Below, in pieces: positions 30,596-36,492 of a stretch of DNA of 36,492 nucleotides. Under the pieces are notes generated by a model. The model saw only the letters and a list, made by a program, of their open reading frames with translations. It did not search any database and had not been told where the DNA came from. Source of the stretch: Candidatus Lernaella stagnicola (lineage in GTDB: Bacteria; Lernaellota; Lernaellaia; Lernaellales; Lernaellaceae); assembly GCA_030765525.1 (NCBI GenBank), contig JAVCCK010000017.1, positions 1 to 36,492 of the forward strand, given 5' to 3'. A program made the translations under genes and the position numbers. Positions within the stretch are counted from its first letter, which is position 1. Each line of letters begins with the position of its first letter.

Positions 30596-32185
30596 ATGAA
30601 ATGGTTCACGGCGGCCCTCGCCGGGCTCGCGTTAATTTTCGTTCCCACTATCGGCTTGCAGGCGGCGGATTTCGACCCGGAATTGCACGCGAAGGCCGCC
30701 GATTACCAGCTATTTCAGGAAACCTGGCACCTGACCGACCTGGGCGCCATCACCGGCGGAATGAGCTTCACCGACGAAACACGGACCGAGCGCTCGTGTC
30801 TTCACCATCAGGGTGACAGCATGATTTGGACCGGCATGCAGCTTGGGAGCGAAGCGTTGCGCTACCACATCACGGGCGACGTCGCCGCTCGCGACAACGT
30901 CATCGCCCTGGTGCAATACATGGACGCCGCAATGTCCATCACGCAAACGCCGGGCTATATCGCGCGTTTTGCGGGAATCGACCAAATGCCCTGGAATTGC
31001 GCCACCGACAAGTTGGCCACCGATGGCAAGGGCCCGGCAAAAGTGTTGGGCGAAGGTGAATGGGAAGGCTACTACTGGATCGACGAGACCAGCCGTGACC
31101 AGTACAGCGGCTACATATGGGGTATGACCCTGGCCTACGACTTTGTGGGCGACGAGCCGACGCGCGGGATCATCCGCGAGCAGTTTCGGCAGATCGGCGA
31201 GATGCTCGTCGAGCACGATTGGCACATCCGCGACCAGAACGGCGAATACACCGGCAACGGCGCGGCATGGATCGGTTTCGGCAAGCGTGTGGCTTGGCTA
31301 CTGGCGATCGCGCACGTCGTGGACGAACCCTACTATTGGAACTTGCTAGACGAACAGTACGCGCAAAACAAAGTCCTGCTGCCGGCGGATGTGTGGTCTT
31401 GGTACAACCATTACGCCGAGTTTTACGGGAATAATCTGCGCCACCTGGACTTCGCCCTCATCTTCCGACTTTGGCCGGACCGCACGCGGCTGCAGGAGTT
31501 ATGGGATGTCTGGCAAAAATGGAATCGGCCGTGGACGACGGCGATCCTCAACCCGTGGTTCGACTCGATTCACGCCTCCGGCTGCCTGCGCCTGGGCATT
31601 TGCGACGAGGCGGAGATGACGCAGATCGTCGATGATAACGAACGCACGCTGCGCCTCTATTGGGACGCGCCGAGCTATCGCCGCGAGGTCCTTTGTTCCA
31701 CGCAGCCGCTGGACCCCTTCTCGGTGTGGGCGGACGAATTTTTACGCGGCATCCCATGGCTTGAGGAAATTATCAACATCGATCCGATTTCGGCCGTGCC
31801 GCGGGAGATCAACGACCGCCACTGGACCGATATGTACTGGCAGAGCAGCGGTGTTTTCGACGCCTCCTGCCATTCGACCGCCGACCCGACCTATACCGGC
31901 CCGGGCATGGATTATCTCGTCGCCTATTGGATGAACGTGTACTACGGCCTACTTCCCGGCGATGGTCCCTACGGCGACGACGATCTCATCGAACCCGGCG
32001 ACGATGATGACACCACCGACGACGACGACGATGACAATGACGACGACGATAACGACGACACCACCGGCGACGACGACGATGACAATGACGACGACGCCGG
32101 TGACGACGACGATGACGCCGACGATGACGACAACGATGATAACGACGACAATGACAATGACGATAACGGCGGCGGGTGCGGCTGA
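30596..32185 (+). CDS. Secreted paralogue B of the Asp-tract protein, tract and GGGCG at the C-terminus
   Basis: 529 residues, with AGGAG before ATG 30596. The Sec signal ends GLQA and cleavage would leave ADFD; there is no lipobox. Residues about 25-460 are the same helical domain as in the lipoprotein at 12527-14137 (GDSMIWTG, GYIARFAG, ETSRDQYSGYIWGM, MDYLVAYWMNVYY). From about 460 to 523 lies an aspartate/asparagine tract, and the protein ends NGGGCG. A terminal Gly-Gly-Cys after a charged spacer may be a processed or lipidated anchor, analogous in idea to MYXO-CTERM or GlyGly-CTERM signals but without a transmembrane helix. Function unknown. Confidence 0.8.
   Translation: MKWFTAALAGLALIFVPTIGLQAADFDPELHAKAADYQLFQETWHLTDLGAITGGMSFTDETRTERSCLHHQGDSMIWTGMQLGSEALRYHITGDVAARDNVIALVQYMDAAMSITQTPGYIARFAGIDQMPWNCATDKLATDGKGPAKVLGEGEWEGYYWIDETSRDQYSGYIWGMTLAYDFVGDEPTRGIIREQFRQIGEMLVEHDWHIRDQNGEYTGNGAAWIGFGKRVAWLLAIAHVVDEPYYWNLLDEQYAQNKVLLPADVWSWYNHYAEFYGNNLRHLDFALIFRLWPDRTRLQELWDVWQKWNRPWTTAILNPWFDSIHASGCLRLGICDEAEMTQIVDDNERTLRLYWDAPSYRREVLCSTQPLDPFSVWADEFLRGIPWLEEIINIDPISAVPREINDRHWTDMYWQSSGVFDASCHSTADPTYTGPGMDYLVAYWMNVYYGLLPGDGPYGDDDLIEPGDDDDTTDDDDDDNDDDDNDDTTGDDDDDNDDDAGDDDDDADDDDNDDNDDNDNDDNGGGCG
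31974..32167 (+). repeat. GAY trinucleotide repeat encoding the C-terminal aspartate tract of paralogue B
   Basis: About 60 codons of mostly GAC/GAT, with ACC, AAT/AAC and GGC interruptions. The DNA resembles the tract in the paralogue but occupies the opposite end of the protein. Confidence 0.85.
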
Positions 32186-32256
32186 GCCCCACGTCTTCGA
32201 GTCACGACATCACCGGTCACCGCACGTCGAATCGAACGGCCGAAAGGACGCCGCGC

Positions 32257-33429
32257 ATGGAACCGATCATTCCAGATCCCTTCGAATTCGCCTGCGGCCC
32301 GAAAATTATCTTCGGCGCCGGCCGCTTCGCTGAACTGCCCGCACTTTTAGCCACCTGCGGCAAACGCGTGCTTTGCCTTACGGGGGAAGTTTCATTTAAA
32401 ACGGACGCCAAATGGGGCGCTTTCCACGTGGCGGCGGCCGCGCAGGGCGTGCGCATCTCGCACGTCGCCGTGGGTGCGACGCCATCGGACGTATGGGTGG
32501 ATGAGATTTGCGCGAAGTACCGTGATGAACCGATTGACACGGTGGTCGGCATCGGCGGCGGCCGAGTTGTCGACAGCGCGAAGCTTGTAGCCGTGGGTCT
32601 GGCGGCGTCGCAGCCGATGCGTGATTGGGTGTCGGAAGCATACCGGGAGCGGCTGCCGTTGGTTGTTGTGCCCACCACGTCCGGCGTGGGGGCCGAAGTA
32701 TCGCCCGCGGTGGTTTACACCCTCCCGGATGATCCCCGGCGCGTGGCGGAGATTCGGCATGACCATTTCGCGCCCGACCTCGCGGTGATTGATCCGGAAC
32801 TGATGCTGGGTTGCCCGCTGCCCCTTTCGGCCGCCGCCGGTTTGACGGCTTTGACGCATCTGCTGGAAAGCTACGTTTCCCGCCGGGCCAACGCGTTGAG
32901 CGATGCCATCGCCTTCAGCGGCGTTTTACACCTGCGGGAGAGTTTCCCGGCCTTTTTCGCAAATGGCGAGGATACCGTTTTGCCTCGTGCCAATCTCGCC
33001 TACGCGTCATTGCTGGCGGGAATCGCACGGGCCAACGCGGGCAGCGGCGTGGTGCATGGTTTGGCGCTGCAACTGGCGGGACGCCACGGGATTTCTTACG
33101 GCGTGGCGTGCGGCACGTTGCTTCCGGTCGCGGTCGGCGTCAACATTCACGTGTTGCGCCACGTGCAACCCGACGAACTGATCTTGGCGAAATACGCGAT
33201 GCTCGGGCATCTGTTTTCCGGATTGGAGCCGGCGGATATCAACGCCGGTTGCGACGCCCTGATCACGACGCTGAACGACTGGATCAATGTTATGCAGTTG
33301 CCGCGGCTGGGAGATTTCGGCGTGGAAACCGATGTGATCGCCGACCTCGCCGCGGCCACCGACGTAGGCGATAACGCGGTCGAAATCACCAACGACGACG
33401 TGAAAAACATCATTCAACTTAGGATCTAG
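32257..33429 (+). CDS. Iron-containing alcohol dehydrogenase fold protein with altered metal site
   Basis: 390 residues. Typical of group III alcohol dehydrogenases: GIGGGRVVDSAK near 98 (NAD(P)), PTTSGVGAEVSP, DLAVIDPELML, ALTHLLESYVS and NAGSGVVHGLAL. In E. coli FucO the metal ligands are Asp196, His200, His263 and His277. Spacing here puts Thr197, His201, His267 and Tyr281 at those places, so two of four ligands are missing. It may use another metal, be metal-free like some glycerol-dehydrogenase-fold members, or be inactive. ATG 32257 has AAGGA ten bases upstream and starts just before the family domain; it follows paralogue B by 71 bases. Confidence 0.8.
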   Translation: MEPIIPDPFEFACGPKIIFGAGRFAELPALLATCGKRVLCLTGEVSFKTDAKWGAFHVAAAAQGVRISHVAVGATPSDVWVDEICAKYRDEPIDTVVGIGGGRVVDSAKLVAVGLAASQPMRDWVSEAYRERLPLVVVPTTSGVGAEVSPAVVYTLPDDPRRVAEIRHDHFAPDLAVIDPELMLGCPLPLSAAAGLTALTHLLESYVSRRANALSDAIAFSGVLHLRESFPAFFANGEDTVLPRANLAYASLLAGIARANAGSGVVHGLALQLAGRHGISYGVACGTLLPVAVGVNIHVLRHVQPDELILAKYAMLGHLFSGLEPADINAGCDALITTLNDWINVMQLPRLGDFGVETDVIADLAAATDVGDNAVEITNDDVKNIIQLRI

Positions 33430-33490
33430 ACCGAATTTTCGGATTTGTGCTACTTTATTTCGAAACCCACCCCCCCTTTAGGAGTCACCC

Positions 33491-34126
33491 ATGGTTACCG
33501 GCCCAGGCGGCATGGCATCAAGCCACCATATGGCTGAATTGCGGGAGTATGTCATTGAGCGTTTTCAAGAGGGCGAGGACAAGTTTTCGATAGCGCGCTC
33601 GCTTCAAACCAGGGGAGTGGCGCGGCCGATGGCGCGGGAACTCGTCGAGCAAGTTGAAATGGAACTCAACGCCACCGCGGCGACCGAGGTCACGCCCGCC
33701 AACTACGTGCTTGGATTTGTCGGCGGTCTATTGGGCGCCATCGTTTCGGGAGTCGTGTGGATTGTTGTGTTGATCTTCGCCGATTACGAAGTCGGCCTGC
33801 TGGCGCTGGCGATGGGTTTCGCCACGGGATTCGGCGTCGCCCTGTTTTCCGGCGGCAAACAAAGCGTTTTGTTGAACGCGTGGGCGGTCCTCAGTTCCGT
33901 ACTGAGCCTGGCGGCGTGTAAGTACTACACCTTCTATTTCTTCCTCAAACAAATCGTTGCCGAGGAGCACGGGCAAGAAGTCGCCGGCCACGTCACGCTT
34001 TTCGGAAAAACCCTCAACGCCTTTTTCTCCAATGCGACCGCGGTATTCAGCTTTTACGACATCCTGTGGGTCATCCTGGCGGCCATCACGGCCCACCGGA
34101 CGTATACGGCCAGGGTCGGCGACTAG
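33491..34126 (+). CDS. Hypothetical membrane protein with N-terminal helical domain
   Basis: 211 residues. Residues about 15-60 (ELREYVIERFQEGEDKFSIA, RSLQTRGVARPMARELVEQV) form a small helical, HTH-like module. Four or five transmembrane segments follow (YVLGFVGGLLGAIVSGVVWI, VGLLALAMGFATGFGVALF, AWAVLSSVLSLAACKYYTFY, FYDILWVILAAITAH). TTAGGAG lies seven bases before ATG 33491, and a run of seven C precedes it. No family is recognised. It is probably a single gene following the iron-ADH-like gene by 61 bases. Confidence 0.75.
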   Translation: MVTGPGGMASSHHMAELREYVIERFQEGEDKFSIARSLQTRGVARPMARELVEQVEMELNATAATEVTPANYVLGFVGGLLGAIVSGVVWIVVLIFADYEVGLLALAMGFATGFGVALFSGGKQSVLLNAWAVLSSVLSLAACKYYTFYFFLKQIVAEEHGQEVAGHVTLFGKTLNAFFSNATAVFSFYDILWVILAAITAHRTYTARVGD

Positions 34127-34143
34127 TTCCCGATCCGACAACG

Positions 34144-34173
34144 AAAAAGCGGCCCCCACTGTGGGCGGGCCGC
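34144..34173 (-). terminator. Rho-independent terminator of the PhoU-like gene
   Basis: On the minus strand GCGGCCC (34173-34167), a GC-rich loop, GGGCCGC (34155-34149), then TTTTT (34148-34144). It lies 29 bases after the PhoU-like stop and also sits downstream of the convergent membrane-protein gene. Confidence 0.75.
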
Positions 34174-34201
34174 CGTAGCGATTTCTCGATACCTGCGTCT
34201 T

Positions 34202-34900
34202 CTAGATATTTTCGATGTCGGTCTCTTCCTTCTTGGCGCCGCCTTCTTGTTTCCTGAAAAAGCCGATGCGATCGAAGGGGCGCACGACGCTGGACATCAG
34301 ATTGGCAAGGTGCGCGCTGACTCTCTTTAGGTGACGGGCGTAGAGCACCAGGGTAACGGACTCTTTGGAGTTGAGCGACTCATCGGCTGCGACATCCTGC
34401 ATGATTTGTTCGCAAATCTTGTTGACCCGCCCGTGGACCCGCATGACTTCGTTGGCCCCCTCAACGTCTTCGGATTCAAACGCCGTGATGCTCTTACGAA
34501 AGGAGTCGCGCACTTGAGTCGTGGCGTCGGCGAGAATGGACGAGTATGGCGGCCGATCGCCGATGGGTTCGTACACGCTGCTGAGTTCGAAGATGTTTTT
34601 GCAGTAATCGCCCATCCGCTCGATGTCGTTGATGATCGTCGTGAGCACCAAAGAGAACACCAGATCCTGACGCGGACTGATCGACAAGTGTTCCAACACC
34701 ATGCGTCGGACCTCGATTTCGCCCCGATTGATGTCCTTATCCATCGCGTAGATGTCGAAGGTCACTTCGGTGCCGTTGAGGAACAAGTCCGACACGGCCG
34801 CAAACATGAGTTCGGCCTTTCTTAGCATCGCGACGGCGTCGCCAAGTGCGACGTTGATCAACGAGTCTTTTTTCCAGCCGGCTAGCAATTTGGACAGCAT
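34202..34900 (-). CDS. PhoU-like protein
   Basis: 232 residues in two helical repeats. The first PhoU metal motif is seen in TTIINDIERMGDYCKNI; the second repeat has YARHLKRVSAHLANLM, where the usual Asp of R-x-x-D is Ala. PhoU proteins regulate phosphate uptake or phosphate signalling. The gene starts three bases after the Na/Pi cotransporter stop, so the two are one operon; in many bacteria a PhoU domain is fused to the C-terminus of such cotransporters. The C-terminus is basic and acidic mixed (KKEETDIENI). Confidence 0.85.
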   Translation of the reverse strand: MLSKLLAGWKKDSLINVALGDAVAMLRKAELMFAAVSDLFLNGTEVTFDIYAMDKDINRGEIEVRRMVLEHLSISPRQDLVFSLVLTTIINDIERMGDYCKNIFELSSVYEPIGDRPPYSSILADATTQVRDSFRKSITAFESEDVEGANEVMRVHGRVNKICEQIMQDVAADESLNSKESVTLVLYARHLKRVSAHLANLMSSVVRPFDRIGFFRKQEGGAKKEETDIENI

Positions 34901-34903
34901 GGC

Positions 34904-36091
34904 TTACCTCGTAAGGAAGATTAGCAGCAATGGCAATAGGAAGAATGTCACAAGTATGTAAACAATGACAATGTAGCGGTTTTCAGCCGCTATTTTGCCC
35001 AGGAGATGGCTCGCTCTGATCGGCAGGGCCCGCAACGGGTAGAAAATCGCGCACCCCGAAATGTTGAATAGCAGGTGTACGAAGGCTATCGTCACACCTT
35101 GCGCGCTGCCGGTGGCTAACGCAGCCATCATCGACGTGACAGTCGTGCCGATGTTCGCGCCGAGGGTGAAGGGATAGAACTGCTCCACGGTCAGGATACC
35201 GGCGCCGATCATCGGGACGATCAGCGAAGTGGTGATGGAACTGCTTTGAACGATGCTGGTCAACACCAGCCCAAGGCCGAAACTGCGCAGCGGCGATTCG
35301 AACAGAACATCGTGGATCACGCGCTCGACACGGCCGACCACGATTTTTCGCATGATGTTCACGAACTGTTTGAGCGAAAAGAAAAGCAGCGCCAATGCGC
35401 CGACCAGTAGAATGATGCCGCCTATGGTTTGCGGCAGGCCGAAAGTGTCCAGAACAAGATGCTCCAGAAACTTTACCACGGGCTTGGTGATCACCTTTAG
35501 GGGACTGACCAGCTTCAAGCCGCCGACGCTCTCGAACATTCCCTCAAACCACAACGCGAACTTGGATAGATAGCCGGTAAGCAATTCAACCGGCAATAAT
35601 ACCGCCACAGCCATGAGATTGAAAAAGTCATGAACAGTGGCCCCGGCCACGGCGCGGCGGAATTCCTCCCGGCGCGTGATGTGCGCCATCGAAACCAACG
35701 TGTTGGTGACGCTGGTGCCCACATTCGCACCCATGACGATGGGAATCGCATTGTCAATCGTAAGTGTTCCCGAGGCGACCAACGTGACGACGATGGACGT
35801 GGTGGTCGAGGAGCTTTGAATGATGCTGGTCGCCAGGATGCCGATAAACAAACCGACGATTGGATTGGCGGTCGTTTCGATCAGGGTTTTGGCAAAGCCC
35901 CCGCCAAAGAGCTTGAACGTGCCGCCCATGAGTGTGATAGCGAGGAAGAATAGATATAGGACCGCGATGAGCTTGAACACGGCCAACAGGGCGTTGGCAC
36001 TGCTTTCATTTGATTGCGCCGCCGTATTGGTCACGCGGGCGGATGGTTCTCTATGCTGGCCGGGCGGTATGGGTGTCTGCTCCGGTTCCAT
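34904..36091 (-). CDS. Na+/phosphate cotransporter family protein
   Basis: 395 residues with about eight or nine transmembrane segments in two inverted repeats. Each repeat carries the QSSS signature: IIQSSSTTTSIVV and IVQSSSITTSLIV, together with GANVGTSVTN and GANIGTTVTS. These are the family motifs of type II Na/Pi cotransporters (NptA-like, PF02690), which import phosphate with sodium. ATG 36091 follows AAGGAAG; the frame continues 17 codons upstream without a ribosome site. The N-terminal 40 residues are hydrophilic (Pro/Thr/Ser-rich). It is encoded immediately before the PhoU-like gene, which often controls such carriers. Confidence 0.9.
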   Translation of the reverse strand: MEPEQTPIPPGQHREPSARVTNTAAQSNESSANALLAVFKLIAVLYLFFLAITLMGGTFKLFGGGFAKTLIETTANPIVGLFIGILATSIIQSSSTTTSIVVTLVASGTLTIDNAIPIVMGANVGTSVTNTLVSMAHITRREEFRRAVAGATVHDFFNLMAVAVLLPVELLTGYLSKFALWFEGMFESVGGLKLVSPLKVITKPVVKFLEHLVLDTFGLPQTIGGIILLVGALALLFFSLKQFVNIMRKIVVGRVERVIHDVLFESPLRSFGLGLVLTSIVQSSSITTSLIVPMIGAGILTVEQFYPFTLGANIGTTVTSMMAALATGSAQGVTIAFVHLLFNISGCAIFYPLRALPIRASHLLGKIAAENRYIVIVYILVTFFLLPLLLIFLTR

Positions 36092-36218
36092 GTTTCTTCC
36101 TTGCAAGGAATTTTCTGACACGGCATTCGGCGCCCGAAACATAACAGAATTCCAACCCCGAACATTGTTAGAAAACGATCAATTCACGAGACCGTCGGGG
36201 CTAAAATTACGCCTACAA

Positions 36219-36224
36219 TATAAT
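36219..36224 (+). promoter_or_regulatory. Possible -10 element for the last gene
   Basis: Consensus TATAAT in the 273-base gap between the divergent Na/Pi cotransporter and the secreted-protein gene, 141 bases before its ATG. No clear -35 is present at 17 bases. I see nothing else in the gap. Confidence 0.2.
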
Positions 36225-36364
36225 GCGTTATTGAGCTTTCGCAGGTATCACGCAAACTTCGGACGCCTTTTCTTTTTCGTCTTTTTCGCGGGCCGAACGC
36301 CAGGGAACAGGATAGAACTTGACAGTCCGACGCCCCGCCGGTACAAACAGCGGAACGTCTGCGA

Positions 36365-36492
36365 ATGGGACAGCGATTGACTAAGCGAGCGATTCTGATT
36401 TTGGCTTTGTGGTTGGCGGTCTCGGCGTTGCCGTGGGGCGGCGCTTTCGCGCAAACCGACCCGGCAGACCAAGCCCCGGCAGAGGCTCACCA
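36365..36492 (+). CDS. Secreted protein, N-terminus only (runs off the window)
   Basis: ATG 36365 opens a frame that stays open to the end (42 codons). The product starts MGQRLTKRAILILALWLAV, continues to a typical cleavage site (GGAFA before QTDPADQ), and then begins a Pro/Ala/Asp-rich region. This is a clean Sec signal peptide. The ribosome site is weak. The mature part is too short to identify. Confidence 0.6.
   Translation, partial: MGQRLTKRAILILALWLAVSALPWGGAFAQTDPADQAPAEAH

Noticed and set aside
31969-32220. Minus-strand Ser/Leu-rich frame opposite the second Asp tract
   Set aside because: Again the complement of the GAY codons; the plus strand encodes the continuous 529-residue protein.
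33470-33476. Seven-C run before the membrane protein at 33491
   Set aside because: Too short to claim slippage by itself; noted only alongside the C11 tract.
36248-36490. Minus-strand frame at the window end
   Set aside because: Arg/Ser/Gln-rich without features; the plus strand has a clean signal peptide there.

Overview
The window looks like part of the chromosome of an uncultured, GC-rich Gram-negative bacterium. The envelope genes point this way: a diacylglyceryl transferase (Lgt) family protein, an L,D-transpeptidase, a predicted outer-membrane beta-barrel ending in Phe, and lipoproteins. Two secreted proteins carry very long aspartate tracts. I associate such tracts with uncultured deltaproteobacteria-like lineages, but the window holds no rRNA or other marker that fixes the taxonomy. 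I saw no tRNA, rRNA, CRISPR array or insertion sequence.

Layout. (1) 1-1500: the 3' end of a phage head-morphogenesis (Mu F-like) gene with an overlapping small gene, then about 600 bases without a convincing gene that contain a perfect 30-bp palindrome. (2) 1498-6096: a lipid-type operon of an SDR dehydrogenase, a long-chain acyl-CoA ligase, a 3-beta-HSD/epimerase-like SDR and a steroid 5-alpha-reductase-like membrane enzyme. (3) 6103-7773 (minus): a DEAD-box RNA helicase followed by a zinc-ribbon protein with a UvrD/PcrA-C-terminus-like end. (4) 7870-11954: two overlapping dynamin-like membrane GTPases, then an Lgt-family gene; a convergent YkuD L,D-transpeptidase follows. (5) 12527-15444 (minus): an Asp-tract lipoprotein, an enoyl-CoA hydratase/isomerase and a tiny membrane protein. 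(6) 15634-24567 (minus): eight tightly packed genes (TPR protein, multi-TM protein, processive family 2 glycosyltransferase, beta-helix protein, CE4-type deacetylase, alpha-helical lipoprotein, YaiO-like barrel, SGNH-like protein). I read these as a synthase-dependent exopolysaccharide assembly line. (7) 24910-28390: a secreted GH-A-type glycosidase behind an 11-C tract and a promoter, DNA polymerase IV, and a secreted protein of unknown function with a clear terminator. (8) 28437-30411 (minus): a DUF3783-like protein, a stand-alone receiver and an HD-GYP response regulator. (9) 30596-34126: a paralogue of the Asp-tract lipoprotein with the tract moved to its C-terminus, an iron-ADH-fold protein lacking two of four metal ligands, and a small membrane protein. 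(10) 34202-36091 (minus): a Na/Pi cotransporter and a PhoU-like protein. The window ends inside a new secreted-protein gene.

How the genes fit together. The eight-gene minus-strand operon is the most interesting block. Its parts (GT2, beta-helix, deacetylase, YaiO barrel) recall the poorly understood E. coli yaiO/yaiX/yaiP/yaiS neighbourhood, enlarged with a TPR protein, a membrane protein, a lipoprotein and an SGNH protein. The nearby HD-GYP regulator (cyclic-di-GMP hydrolysis) and the secreted glycosidase are plausible partners, but only by proximity.
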